A DNA stretch of 64,000 nucleotides. Origin: Thalassomonas viridans (GTDB lineage Bacteria > Pseudomonadota > Gammaproteobacteria > Enterobacterales > Alteromonadaceae). Positions within the stretch are counted from its first letter, which is position 1. Each line of letters opens with the position of its first letter. The notes under the pieces were generated by a model, which was not told where the DNA came from, made no database searches, and saw only the letters and a program-made list of their open reading frames with translations. The position numbers were made by a program, and so were the translations under genes. The stretch spans positions 5,332,001-5,396,000 of the forward strand of contig NZ_CP059733.1 of NCBI RefSeq assembly GCF_000948985.2. The letters run 5' to 3'. This document shows, piece by piece, positions 8,577 to 17,130 of this stretch.

Positions 8577-8753
8577 TTATTTATTAGGCTTTTTTTTATG
8601 ACCAAACTTTGATTTACCAACGCGAGACAGCAAGAGAGCAATAGCTATGACCAACATAATTGTGAAGCTATACATACCAAATGTTTGGAAAAACAGCAAT
8701 GAAAGCCCAAATATTACTATGGCTGTAAGTAGAAAAAGAAGGTTATTAATCAT
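8577..8753 (-). CDS. Small two-helix membrane protein, coupled to the 154-aa gene
   Basis: 58 residues, start ATG at 8753 overlapping the stop of the upstream gene as TAATG, the classic arrangement for translational re-initiation. Two hydrophobic helices (LLFLLTAIVIFGLSLLFF and FTIMLVIAIALLLS) end in a basic tail (GKSKFGHKKKPNK). No family recognised. The tight coupling suggests that its amount is matched to the 154-residue protein, as for an immunity or subunit protein. Confidence 0.6.
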   Translation of the reverse strand: MINNLLFLLTAIVIFGLSLLFFQTFGMYSFTIMLVIAIALLLSRVGKSKFGHKKKPNK

Positions 8754-9217
8754 TATGTGTACTCAAAACTAAGTGGTGAGTCTTTTGCCCTCATACCAAC
8801 ACTTTTTCTAAAAGGGTGAGTTTTATCTAAAACTTGAGGATTACGGGTATAAAAAGAATGCCAGCCTTTAAATTGCAATTGATTCTGATAGGTAAATACA
8901 AACATATCAGATATTCGAAAGCCACAACTTAAAGATCTGCCACTAGCAACAGCAATACTACCAATTACAATTCCTGTATAACCTGCTGCACCAAAAGCGG
9001 CGGCAACGGCTAACTTTTCAAGCCCTATAGTGGCCCCAATTAATTCCCCCATAGTCGCCCCTTTACCTAAGGTGCTTAAAGTACTTACAAGAATAGTAGC
9101 AGTGCCTATAGCAGTTTGATAACTATCAAACAATGTTGTCGGAACTGGTGCTCCAAGTTCTTTCATGTTCTCATTGAAGTATTTTTTGAAATCACCTGAT
9201 GTGTAACAAGCAGCCAT
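8753..9217 (-). CDS. Hypothetical glycine-rich membrane protein, toxin-like
   Basis: 154 residues with an AAAGGAA ribosome site. The N-terminus is soluble (MAACYTSGDFKKYFNENMKE). Residues 35-95 are a glycine/alanine-rich hydrophobic block (TAIGTATILVSTLSTLGKG, AVAAAFGAAGYTGIVIGSIA) that would form two hairpin-like helices. The C-terminus is soluble and aromatic (FTYQNQLQFKGWHSFYTR). There is no signal peptide. This layout resembles small membrane-disrupting effectors, and a 58-residue membrane gene overlaps its stop. I do not recognise a named family; toxin function is inference from architecture and context. Confidence 0.5.
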   Translation of the reverse strand: MAACYTSGDFKKYFNENMKELGAPVPTTLFDSYQTAIGTATILVSTLSTLGKGATMGELIGATIGLEKLAVAAAFGAAGYTGIVIGSIAVASGRSLSCGFRISDMFVFTYQNQLQFKGWHSFYTRNPQVLDKTHPFRKSVGMRAKDSPLSFEYT

Positions 9218-9357
9218 TGTAGTTCCTTTACTTTATTCGCTACCTATATTTATAGCCTATTAAGTCTTGGATGTAAGCAAGCCTAACGCAACCAGCAAGG
9301 GCGGACAAAGCTCGAAACGGTTTGGGTGTCCCTCTGGCTGACCTAGTTAAAAGTGTT

Positions 9358-9661
9358 TTAGAACCTAATACCGTCTGGGCATTCTTCTTCCAGAATTGGA
9401 TCTTGTAAAATTCTTTCTAACTGCTCAATCTGAGCACCTGTTCGGTTCGTCACAAAATAATGTTGCTCCGGGCATCCTGGCAATAACCTTAAATGCCTTG
9501 ATATTTCTATATAAAGAAATTATCCAGGCGCCACTATTATTAACTCTGAATTTCAATAAATCATCACGCCAGACAAAACTGCCCACAGTTCTTATCCCAG
9601 AATAAGTAACAGCTTTATTAAATACAGTAACTGTCCAATATTCATTAATGGCCAAACTCAT
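9358..9661 (-). pseudogene. Frameshifted hypothetical gene
   Basis: A 78-residue frame starts at 9661 (MSLAINEYWTVTVFNK...) and stops at 9425. A second frame encodes a protein-like C-terminus (QHYFVTNRTGAQIEQLERIL, then a short DPILEEECPDGIRF tail ending TAA at 9358) but has no start and opens just after a stop near 9530. A single indel near 9520 would join them into about 100 residues. Neither half matches a family I know. It may be a relic or two unrelated chance frames. Confidence 0.35.
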
Positions 9662-9705
9662 GTACGGCAGCGGGTTAAGATTAATGAAAACCTTAAAAAT
9701 GCTTT

Positions 9706-9806
9706 ATTCAATGTCAGCTTTATGGCTCTGACTAAAGCTAGCACCTGCATGCAGGCGAGGCGCATGATTGATGCCGACATGGATGTGAGCTATCAGAGCA
9801 ACGCAG
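9706..9806. repeat. Dispersed intergenic repeat, copy B
   Basis: Aligns with 5528-5630 in direct orientation: CAGCTTTAT, CTGACTAAAGCTAGCACCTG, AGGCGCATGATTGATGCC and ACATGGATGT. It marks the right border of the AT-rich island and runs directly into the element half at 9821-9908. Confidence 0.75.
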
Positions 9807-9820
9807 GAGCAGTTTGCCGG

Positions 9821-9908
9821 ACAATAACCAACTATTGGGATTGAACGCAACCACGTTGTTGAGTGTTTAGGCCATTGAAGATGGCTGATTCATTATTTCG
9901 TTTGCTAT
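9821..9908. repeat. Half copy of the 57074-57232 MITE-like element
   Basis: About 88 bp that match the reverse complement of the first half of the element at 57074-57232, including CTATTGGGATTGA, ACGCAAC, CCATTGAAG and the terminal ATTCATTATTTCGTTTG. The other terminal repeat is missing; the copy is fused to dispersed repeat B. Confidence 0.7.
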
Positions 9909-9921
9909 TACACCAGAGATA

Positions 9922-9950
9922 ACCGGCGAACCTGTACCTTGTTCGCCGGT
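9922..9950. terminator. Stem-loop after mscS
   Basis: Perfect 10-bp stem ACCGGCGAAC / GTTCGCCGGT with a 9-base loop, 10 bp past the mscS stop. It lacks a good T tract on either side, so it may be a weak terminator or a 3' stabilising hairpin. Confidence 0.45.
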
Positions 9951-9959
9951 CGCTTTAAG

Positions 9960-10778
9960 CTAAGCGCTTTTTTGCATATGCACATCCATTTGCGGGAAGG
10001 GAATCGAAATGCCTTCCTGATCAAAGCGCAGTTTCACGGTTTCTGTGATTTCAAACTTCACGGTCCAATAGTCCGGCGTTTTTACCCAGGGGCGCACCAC
10101 GAAGTTAACGCTGCTGTCGGCCAGTTCCGAAATGGCCACTGTCGGCTCGGGATCCGCCAGGATCAGCGGATGGTTGTTGACGATATCGTTCAGCACGGCT
10201 TTGGCTTTTTTCAGGTCGTCGCCATAGCCTATGCCGAACACCATATCCACCCTGCGGGTTTCCTTGGCGGAATAATTGATGATATTGCCGCCGTAAATAT
10301 CGCCGTTAGGTACTATCACTTCCTTATTGTCCACGGTACATATGGTGGTGGTGAAAATATGAATTTCTTCCACTACGCCGGAAATGCCTGCCGCTTCGAC
10401 ATAATCCCCTGCCCTGAACGGCTTGAACACCAACAGCATCACGCCGGCGGCAAAGTTTTGCAAAGACCCTTGCAGGGACAGGCCGATAGCCAGGCCTGCC
10501 GCACCCACCAAAGCCACCAGCGAAGTGGTATCTACCCCTAACTGATCCAGGGCGGCCACCACCACGAAGAGCAATAACAGGGTATTGAGGATCACCAGTA
10601 AAAAATTACTCAGCATAGGATCCATTTTCGAGCGCGAGAACAGCTTGCCGGTCAGTTTAACGATGAACTTAGCCACCATACGGCCCAGAATAAAGATCAA
10701 TGCCGCCAGAACAATATTGATCCCCCAGGGCAAAAGATAACCGTCTACCAGGGTCTCCAATTCAGGAAATTCAAACAT
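9960..10778 (-). CDS. mscS: Small-conductance mechanosensitive channel MscS
   Basis: 272 residues, close to the size of E. coli MscS. Three N-terminal membrane helices end in the pore helix TM3, recognisable from its glycine/alanine packing motif (VALVGAAGLAIGLSLQGSLQ). The beta domain follows (FRAGDYVEAAGISGVVEEI, then VPNGDIYGGNIINYS), then the alpha/beta cage domain ending FPQMDVHMQ. It opens under membrane tension to release solutes on hypo-osmotic shock, relevant in a marine cell. It is transcribed alone. The upstream leader carries a hexanucleotide repeat. Confidence 0.95.
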   Translation of the reverse strand: MFEFPELETLVDGYLLPWGINIVLAALIFILGRMVAKFIVKLTGKLFSRSKMDPMLSNFLLVILNTLLLLFVVVAALDQLGVDTTSLVALVGAAGLAIGLSLQGSLQNFAAGVMLLVFKPFRAGDYVEAAGISGVVEEIHIFTTTICTVDNKEVIVPNGDIYGGNIINYSAKETRRVDMVFGIGYGDDLKKAKAVLNDIVNNHPLILADPEPTVAISELADSSVNFVVRPWVKTPDYWTVKFEITETVKLRFDQEGISIPFPQMDVHMQKSA

Positions 10779-10805
10779 ATTTATTCACTCACAAAGCTTA
10801 TTAAA

Positions 10806-10829
10806 ATTAAGATTAAGATTAAGATTAAA
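10806..10829. repeat. Hexanucleotide repeat upstream of mscS
   Basis: Four head-to-tail ATTAAG units, the last ending AAA, about 30 bp upstream of the mscS ATG, in the promoter or 5' leader. Confidence 0.7.
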
Positions 10830-10985
10830 AATAATGGTTTTACCTTGGCAGCAATCCTGCCGGTCGGTTAACCGGCGCTAAAGGCAAAACAGAATCCGTT
10901 ATTTTCCCTGTCACAGCATGCCTAGCTTAAACGCCATCGTTATTTAAGCTAGACTAGGAGCTGTTAGGAGCACAACCGGAGTCTA

Positions 10986-11145
10986 GGGTCTGCTTATCTT
11001 TGGCCGTGAATGAGCTTTTTGGCTGTTTTTCCCCCTATAGGCGTTAGAAAAATGTCATGTAGAATAACTACACGTCCATTTTTCTGCCTTGATAGGTGCA
11101 AAAACAGCTCAAAAATCTTCATCCCCTCCAAAGATAAACAGACCC
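10986..11145. mobile_element. 160-bp MITE-like palindromic element
   Basis: Nearly the whole 160 bp folds on itself. The ends are GGGTCTGCTTATCTTTGG and the reverse complement of GGGTCTGTTTATCTTTGG. Arms continue through GAGCTTTTT...GCTGTTTTT and AGAAAAATG to a centre of TGTAGAATAACTACA. It is flanked by TA on both sides (10984-10985 and 11146-11147), the target-duplication pattern of Tc1/mariner-IS630-type elements. It has no coding capacity, so it would depend on a transposase elsewhere. The open frame crossing it (11010-11201) is incidental. Confidence 0.75.
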
Positions 11146-11257
11146 TAATAATAAAGCTGACTTCAACTACTGGCAGGAAGCCTTATCGGCCAATAATTTA
11201 GCAATATAAAACATACAGTTATATTTTATAGCATCAAACAGGCAACAACAAACTATT

Positions 11258-11479
11258 ATGAGCCAAAAACAAAACCTGTGTCCTTTTTGCCTTGGCGACA
11301 ACAGCTGCCGGGTACAGGCGGACAGCCGGTGCTGGTGTTTCACCGCCGCCATACCTGAAGCGCTGTTGCGGTTATTGCCGCAGCAAACCGATAAATCCTG
11401 TATCTGCCCCGGCTGTATCCGGGCCTACCAAAACGACCCGGACGCCTTTAAAGCAAAATATCCAAAACCCCAAAGTTAG
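11258..11479 (+). CDS. Cysteine-rich CWC family protein
   Basis: 73 residues with the pattern CPFCLGDNSC...CWC...CICPGCI. The C-W-C motif near residue 25 and flanking CxxC pairs match the small Cys-rich CWC family, predicted to bind one or two metal ions, probably zinc. The role is unknown. The C-terminus (YQNDPDAFKAKYP) is also family-like. It is a stand-alone gene beside the MITE-like element; no strong ribosome site is seen before the ATG. Confidence 0.8.
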   Translation: MSQKQNLCPFCLGDNSCRVQADSRCWCFTAAIPEALLRLLPQQTDKSCICPGCIRAYQNDPDAFKAKYPKPQS

Positions 11480-11589
11480 TGTCGCAGGCAGCATTTTACA
11501 ATTGTCATTAAAGGGAAACCTAACTGTCACTTAACTGTCAACTGCCGCTTCTATGCTCGTCAGGGTGAAAGCAGATTGGAGGCAGGGCT

Positions 11590-12105
11590 ATGTTAAGTGA
11601 CTTATATCAATATGATTTACGCATGTTATTATGGTGTCAGAAATCCCGTTTTTATCCGCAATTCATCACTTTCGTCCGTGGTGTTTCCCGTAGCGGCGAC
11701 GGCTATTTGCAGGTAAGCTTTCCCCTGGTTTATTGCCTGATTTATCCCGAAGACGGCTGGCGGCTGATGCAGCTGTTCCTCATCGCCTTCAGCATAGAAA
11801 GGCCTTTGTACCTGATACTGAAAAACACCCTGAAGCGCCGACGTCCGCCGCAGGTGGTGGCCCACTTTACCAGCATAGTCGCCCCCGCCGACCAGTTCAG
11901 CTTTCCCTCCGGCCATACCATGGCGGCTTTTTTACTGGCCGGCCTTGCCCTGATGTACCAGGGAATGCTCGCCTTACCTCTTTACCTGTGGGCTTTTGCC
12001 GTCGGCTGCTCGCGCGTGATATTGGGGGTGCATTTTCCTTCGGACATACTCGCCGGCGCCTGTCTCGGCACTGGCCTGGCGCTCGGGGTAAGCCAGCTGA
12101 TTTAA
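11590..12105 (+). CDS. PAP2-family membrane phosphatase
   Basis: 171 residues with several membrane helices and all three phosphatase motifs: K78xxxxxxR85P86 (KNTLKRRRP), PSGH at 106-109, and SRVILGVHFPSD near 145-156, which supplies the catalytic histidine. Such enzymes remove phosphate from lipid phosphates such as phosphatidate, undecaprenyl pyrophosphate or lipid A. GGAGG precedes the start. The gene is followed 25 bp later by a glycosyltransferase gene in the same direction, which suggests a two-gene operon acting on a lipid or lipid carrier. Confidence 0.9.
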   Translation: MLSDLYQYDLRMLLWCQKSRFYPQFITFVRGVSRSGDGYLQVSFPLVYCLIYPEDGWRLMQLFLIAFSIERPLYLILKNTLKRRRPPQVVAHFTSIVAPADQFSFPSGHTMAAFLLAGLALMYQGMLALPLYLWAFAVGCSRVILGVHFPSDILAGACLGTGLALGVSQLI

Positions 12106-12130
12106 TTCTTATCCACCACTAAGGCAAAAC

Positions 12131-13153
12131 ATGAAAGTACTTTATGGCATACAGGCAACCGGCAACGGGCATATTTCCCGTTGCCGCATCATGGCAAAAT
12201 ACCTGAAACAGCAAAACATAGACGTCACTTACCTGGTGTCCGGCAGGGCAAAAGAAGATTTATTCGACATGGAGATTTTCGGCGATTTCCAGCACCGCCA
12301 GGGATTAACTTTTGTCACCAACCGCGGCAGGGTCAATTACGCCGCCACCGCCGTAAACAATAATATTTTCCGCTTTATCCGCGATATCTTTGCCTTAGAT
12401 CTTGAGCCTTACGATGTCATTATCACAGATTTCGAACCCGTCACCGCCTGGGCCGGTAAGCTCAGGAATAAAACCGTGATCGGCATCGGCCACCAGTACG
12501 CGTTCGGCGACAACACTCCGGTGGCCGGGGCCAACCCCATCGCCAAAATGGTCATGAAATACTTTGCCCCCGCCAACATCAGCGCCGGACTGCACTGGTA
12601 CCCTTTTGATGACACCATTTTTCCGCCCATCATAGACACTTCGCTGACGCCGAAGCCGCAAGACGGCAGCATACTGGTTTACCTGCCCTTTGAAGATCAG
12701 CAGGAAGTCACCCGGTTATTAACCCGGCTCAGCGGCCAGGAATTTATTCTCTACTCCCCCGAGCTTGAGGACAAGACAGTAGCCAATGTCAAACAAAGGA
12801 AAACCTGCTATACCGGGTTTAAGCGGGATCTGACCAAGGCCCGCGGCGTGATCTGCAATTCCGGCTTTGAGTTGATCAGCGAATGCCTGCACCTGGGCCT
12901 GCCGATCCTCACCAAACCCATTCAGGGACAAATGGAGCAATTGTCCAATGCCAAAAGCCTGGAACAACTGGCGTATGCCCGGGTGATGGAAGCCCTGGAC
13001 GAAGACGTTATAGCAAGCTGGTTGCAGCAGCTCAAACCTTGCCGGCCCCGCCATTTACCCGATGTGGCCAAAGCCCTGACCGGCTGGATAGCCTCAGGCG
13101 ACTGGCGATCTCCCAGGCACCTGGTGGAGCAAATCTGGCCGGCGGCCGACTGA
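12131..13153 (+). CDS. MJ1255/TIGR00661-type glycosyltransferase
   Basis: 340 residues with a GT-B organisation. The N-terminus MKVLYGIQATGNGHISRC carries the glycine-rich G-x-G-H-I-S-R motif of the MJ1255 family. The C-terminal half has a donor-binding region with ICNSGFELISECLHLGLPIL and KPIQGQMEQLSNA, the counterpart of the MurG / UDP-glycosyltransferase signature. No signal peptide is visible, so it should act at the cytoplasmic face of the membrane with a nucleotide sugar. With the PAP2 gene just upstream, transfer to a lipid acceptor is likely but not shown. Confidence 0.85.
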   Translation: MKVLYGIQATGNGHISRCRIMAKYLKQQNIDVTYLVSGRAKEDLFDMEIFGDFQHRQGLTFVTNRGRVNYAATAVNNNIFRFIRDIFALDLEPYDVIITDFEPVTAWAGKLRNKTVIGIGHQYAFGDNTPVAGANPIAKMVMKYFAPANISAGLHWYPFDDTIFPPIIDTSLTPKPQDGSILVYLPFEDQQEVTRLLTRLSGQEFILYSPELEDKTVANVKQRKTCYTGFKRDLTKARGVICNSGFELISECLHLGLPILTKPIQGQMEQLSNAKSLEQLAYARVMEALDEDVIASWLQQLKPCRPRHLPDVAKALTGWIASGDWRSPRHLVEQIWPAAD

Positions 13154-13242
13154 TTTCCCCTCGGCTATCAAAGCTGTACAGATATCAGGGGTGCAGGTGA
13201 AGCGAACGCTTCCCTGCTATGCTTGATAAATCACCTGGTAAG

Positions 13243-14040
13243 ATGTTGTCAGTCAAGATGAAGCTTGTACTTGCCCTTTTATTGGTATTTCTGTCAGGCA
13301 GGATATACGCGGAAAACCCCAGGCTTATTTCCGTGATCGAACCTCCCGCCAATTACCTCAATGCCCGGGGAGAGCCGGACGGCTTTGTTACCGACATCAT
13401 TCGGACCCTGCAGGAAGAACTCAATAACCACAGCAAAATTGAATTTATTCCCGAGGCCCGCGCCTTGAAAATCGCCGAACAAAACGCCAATGTCATCCTG
13501 TTTAGTTTTTCAAGGACGCCGGAAAGGGAGCAAAAATTTCACTGGCTGGGACAGGTACAAAGCAAAAAGTGGCATATCATAACGCTGAAAACCCGGCAAC
13601 TGGCAATAGATAGCCCCGGGCAGCTGAAAACCTTACCCTCTATCGGTGTTGTCCGCGGCGATGTCAGGGAAGCATGGCTGATAGCACAGGGATTTAGCAA
13701 TATCTCCTCGGTAGCAAGCCACGAGCAGAATATCAGGCGCCTGTTAACCGGCAGGGTTACCGCGATATTATATGAACTCCAGGGACTGAGGCATTTAACC
13801 GCCAGCCTCCGGCTGGAGCCGGACACGTTTGAATCCGTATATATCGCCAACCAGTCGGATGTCTATATTCTGATGTCGAAACAAGGCACTTCCCCGACGC
13901 TGCTGCGCAGGTGGCAACAGGCATTTTCACAGCTGCGCCACAGCGGCAAACTCGGGCAAATCGCCCGGAAATGGCAGGCTCGCCTGTTAAGCAAACAAAA
14001 TACTCCCAGTGAAGTGGTTGATAATATTTTAGTGTTTTAG
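13243..14040 (+). CDS. Family-3 periplasmic solute-binding protein (orphan)
   Basis: About 265 residues from 13243; 13219 and 13258 are alternative starts. A signal peptide (MKLVLALLLVFLSGRIYA) precedes the domain. SBP_bac_3 features are VIEPPANYLNARGEPDGFVTDII near the start, FSFSRTPEREQKFHWLGQV, and the lobe-2 segment IGVVRGDVREAWL. Family members bind amino acids or similar ligands. There are no ABC permease or ATPase genes nearby, and a chemoreceptor gene follows 104 bp downstream, so it may feed sensing rather than transport. Two other orphan members occur at 25514 and 40499. Confidence 0.85.
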   Translation: MLSVKMKLVLALLLVFLSGRIYAENPRLISVIEPPANYLNARGEPDGFVTDIIRTLQEELNNHSKIEFIPEARALKIAEQNANVILFSFSRTPEREQKFHWLGQVQSKKWHIITLKTRQLAIDSPGQLKTLPSIGVVRGDVREAWLIAQGFSNISSVASHEQNIRRLLTGRVTAILYELQGLRHLTASLRLEPDTFESVYIANQSDVYILMSKQGTSPTLLRRWQQAFSQLRHSGKLGQIARKWQARLLSKQNTPSEVVDNILVF

Positions 14041-14144
14041 GAACTTTTTCTGTTTCGCAACTTTAGCGCAAACAGGCGGCATTTTCGAAAACTTAACTCC
14101 TGAGCTATAGTTGATCAATTAACGGCCGCATCTTAGGTTGTCAT

Positions 14145-15779
14145 ATGAATTTCAGTAGTATCCGGGTACGTTATACCGTCACTTTCTGCAGTATCGCCGC
14201 CTTCTTTATTATCCTGGTCGCCATGAACTTTTTACTGGTGGCGAAAACCGAAAAAGTCATGATCCTGCTGGGACAAAACTTCAATCCCGCCATTTCCGCC
14301 GTAATCAATGCCGACCGGGACCTATACCAGGCCCGTGTCGCCGAATTGCAGGTGTTGGTGTCGCCACCCGGCAGCGCCCGGGCACAGGAGTATTTCCAAT
14401 CATATCAGGAAAATGCCAAACAGGCCGGGGACCGCATGGCAAAATACAAACAGCTGCTGTCCATGTACCCGGATATCCTCGCCAAGCTCGGCCGGTTTGA
14501 CGCCAGCTACCGGCAATGGCAGCAGGACTCGGAAAAAGTTTTTACCTTAATTCGCCAGGGACAGACCGAAGCGGCAAAAAGCCAGAGCGAAAGCGCCTCA
14601 AAACAGACCTTTGACCGGCTCAGGGACTTCTACAACATTGCCGGAGAACTTGCCGACGAAAAAAGCCTGGCCCTGAGCGAAGAAACCATTTCCTCGGTAG
14701 ACAGCCAGCAAAATGTCCTGATGACCATAGGCGCCATTATTATTATCCTGACTCTAATCGCCGGCATTACCGCCCCGAAAGCCATGGCGGACGCCCTGGA
14801 GCACTTATCCTTCGAGCTTAAGGGCCTGAGCCAGGGAGACGGCGACCTTACCAAACGCATTAACAGCGAACGCAAAGATGAAATCGGCCAGGTGGCGGAT
14901 GACTTCGACGAATTAATCAACGGCCTGGCGGAGTTGATCAAATCTATCGTTGAGCAGTCTTCCCGGGTGATCCAGGGGGTCGATCAGCTGGATCAGGGGG
15001 CCGGCAATATCAAGGGCACCAGTTTGCATCAACTGGAATCGGTGGAAATGATAGTAACCGCCGTCAACCAAATGTCATACGCCATCAAGGAAGTTGCGGA
15101 AAACGCCCAAAAAACCGCCAACGAAATCCGGCAGGTCAATGAGCTGACCAATGAAGGCAAACAAGTCACGCAAACCACAGTAACCGAGATCACCGCCTTA
15201 TCCGAAACCGTCGCCAATGCCACCCAGGTGATACTGAAACTCTCGGAAAACTCCACGGATATAGCCTCTGTGCTCGGGGTGATCCGGGGCATAGCAGAGC
15301 AGACCAATTTACTGGCGCTTAATGCCGCCATCGAAGCCGCCCGTGCCGGGGAACAGGGCCGGGGATTTGCCGTAGTGGCAGACGAAGTGCGCGACCTTGC
15401 CAGTAAAACCCAGCAAAGCACCGAAGATATTCAAAAAATGATAGAAGCCCTGCAAAACGGGGTTAATGAAGCGGTGCAGTCCATCAATACCGGCAATGCC
15501 GCCACCCAGTCCACGGTTGAACTGTCGCAAAAAACCTTAACCGCGCTGGACGCCATCAGCGCCGCCGCCATGCGGGTCGCCGATGTCGCCGCCCAGACGG
15601 CATCGGCAACCGAACAGCAGAGCCAGGTTGCCGAAGATGTCAGTAAAAACCTGACCATTTTATCGGATCACACCCGGGGCAACCACGAATGCGCCGAGCA
15701 AAACGGCGAAATGGCCAGCTGCACTATGCAGCAGGCCCAGACCCTGAGCGATTCGGTTACCCGCTTTAAACTCGACTGA
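14145..15779 (+). CDS. Methyl-accepting chemotaxis protein, 4HB-type sensor
   Basis: 544 residues. TM1 is about 10-32, a periplasmic helical region of about 150 residues follows with the length and heptad character of a four-helix-bundle sensor, and TM2 is around 190-210 ([18 protein letters not shown]). A HAMP-like segment leads to the signalling domain with the hallmark hairpin [34 protein letters not shown] (residues about 385-420). No C-terminal CheR pentapeptide is seen. It probably controls CheA through CheW. It converges with the TPR gene, leaving only 10 bp between stops. Confidence 0.93.
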   Translation: MNFSSIRVRYTVTFCSIAAFFIILVAMNFLLVAKTEKVMILLGQNFNPAISAVINADRDLYQARVAELQVLVSPPGSARAQEYFQSYQENAKQAGDRMAKYKQLLSMYPDILAKLGRFDASYRQWQQDSEKVFTLIRQGQTEAAKSQSESASKQTFDRLRDFYNIAGELADEKSLALSEETISSVDSQQNVLMTIGAIIIILTLIAGITAPKAMADALEHLSFELKGLSQGDGDLTKRINSERKDEIGQVADDFDELINGLAELIKSIVEQSSRVIQGVDQLDQGAGNIKGTSLHQLESVEMIVTAVNQMSYAIKEVAENAQKTANEIRQVNELTNEGKQVTQTTVTEITALSETVANATQVILKLSENSTDIASVLGVIRGIAEQTNLLALNAAIEAARAGEQGRGFAVVADEVRDLASKTQQSTEDIQKMIEALQNGVNEAVQSINTGNAATQSTVELSQKTLTALDAISAAAMRVADVAAQTASATEQQSQVAEDVSKNLTILSDHTRGNHECAEQNGEMASCTMQQAQTLSDSVTRFKLD

Positions 15780-15789
15780 TCTGCTGCAA

Positions 15790-17121
15790 CTAAAGCTTGG
15801 CCAGTTTCATTTGCTGGCCTTTTTCCCTTTTCACATACGCCAGCCACTGCCTGGCCATTTTCTGACTTTGACCGGATTTCGCCGCCTGCTCGCCGGCGCT
15901 TTCTAGGGCCAGGATAGCCTGGTCGTAGTTTTGTAGGTTAAACTGCGCCATGCCCAGTACCAGGTACATATTCGCCGCCTGGTTTAACTGTCCGCGCTCA
16001 AGCGCTTTTTCGGCACTGGCAATAGCCTGCGGCCACTGCTCCAGGTTCAGATATGCCTGGGCCAGCTTTTCATCAAACTTACCGTTATCGGCGATTTCCG
16101 CCGCTTTTTGCAACACAGGAATGGCAGCCTGGTCTTCTTTCGCCTGCAGGTAGGCCTGCGCCAGCAGATCCAGATACTGGGTCTGGGCGATCACCTCGCC
16201 TTTTTCAATGGCCTCGTCCAGCAGTTTCGCCGCTTTATAGGGCACGCCGTGATAAAGATAAAGTTGCGCCAGGGTGATGATATCTGTGGACTTGGCGATA
16301 TAACCGGCCTGCCAGGCGGCTTCCATTACCGCCAGCTGTTTCTTTTCCTGCCCGGTTTCGCCGTACATGCCGCCAAGCTGCAGCCAGTATTGCGGCTTGT
16401 CGTAGTAGCGTACCAGGGCTTCCATCACAGAGGTCACCTTGTCGCTCTGGCCAAGCTCGTAATAGGCCGCCCTTTGCAACACCAGCCAGTTCTCTTTCGG
16501 GATCTCACCGGCGCCGACGGCAGCGGCTATCGCCTGTTCGATATAGCCGATCGAGGCCTGATATTGTTTCAGCTGGAAATGCACCTGGGCCATCAGGATT
16601 TGCTGGTTCGGGGTTAACGGCTTGCTGTTCGCCGTCTGCCATTTCTCCAGCCAGTTCAGGGCGCCGGCATAGTTTTGCTGCTGCATATTTAACTGGGCCA
16701 GGGAATAGCTGGTGGAGAGCAATAAAGACTCGGGGATCTGCTGTTCCTGCACCACCTGCTCGAAGCTGGCGATGGCGGATTTAATGTCGTCGCCGCCGTA
16801 ATGCATAAAACCGTAAAAGTTAAACAGCATGGCTTTTTCATAGCTGTTTAAGCTGTCCAGACGCGCTTTGACCTTGTCCAGCACGGCAAATCCCGTCGCC
16901 CTGTCGCCTTCATCCGCCAGCTTCTGGGCCCGGGCCAGCTGGGTATAAACCCGGTCGCGCATCGCCGGGACCTTAACGGACTTTTTCTGCTTGGCAGCGG
17001 GCGCTTCGGCGGCCTGCGCCATCGCGGTAAAGCCGATACCTGAAACCATATCTAAAACCATAGGGGCGGTATAAAGAAATCCGGCCGCCAGCACCATGCC
17101 CAAACGAGTTTTATTATTCAT
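15790..17121 (-). CDS. TPR-repeat protein of the TonB2-type operon
   Basis: 443 residues. A signal peptide-like N-terminus is followed by alanine/glutamine-rich helical repeats typical of tetratricopeptide repeats (FYGFMHYGGDDIKSAIASFE, QILMAQVHFQLKQYQASIGY, AQAYLNLEQWPQAIASAEKAL). It is the last gene of the DUF3450-TtpC-ExbB-ExbD-TonB-TPR operon, 9 bp after tonB, matching the gene order of Vibrio TonB2 clusters. It is predicted to be a periplasmic partner of the TonB complex; the exact role is not established. Confidence 0.88.
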   Translation of the reverse strand: MNNKTRLGMVLAAGFLYTAPMVLDMVSGIGFTAMAQAAEAPAAKQKKSVKVPAMRDRVYTQLARAQKLADEGDRATGFAVLDKVKARLDSLNSYEKAMLFNFYGFMHYGGDDIKSAIASFEQVVQEQQIPESLLLSTSYSLAQLNMQQQNYAGALNWLEKWQTANSKPLTPNQQILMAQVHFQLKQYQASIGYIEQAIAAAVGAGEIPKENWLVLQRAAYYELGQSDKVTSVMEALVRYYDKPQYWLQLGGMYGETGQEKKQLAVMEAAWQAGYIAKSTDIITLAQLYLYHGVPYKAAKLLDEAIEKGEVIAQTQYLDLLAQAYLQAKEDQAAIPVLQKAAEIADNGKFDEKLAQAYLNLEQWPQAIASAEKALERGQLNQAANMYLVLGMAQFNLQNYDQAILALESAGEQAAKSGQSQKMARQWLAYVKREKGQQMKLAKL

Positions 17122-17130
17122 ATCAGTCTC

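Noticed and set aside
9396..9605. 69-codon forward frame
   Set aside because: Opposite the frameshifted reverse relic; no ribosome site and no better coding signal.
11010..11201. 63-codon forward frame
   Set aside because: Runs through the MITE-like palindrome; low-complexity and no homology recognised.
15030..15530. Reverse frames within the chemoreceptor gene
   Set aside because: The forward frame carries the full signalling domain; the reverse frames are its complement.
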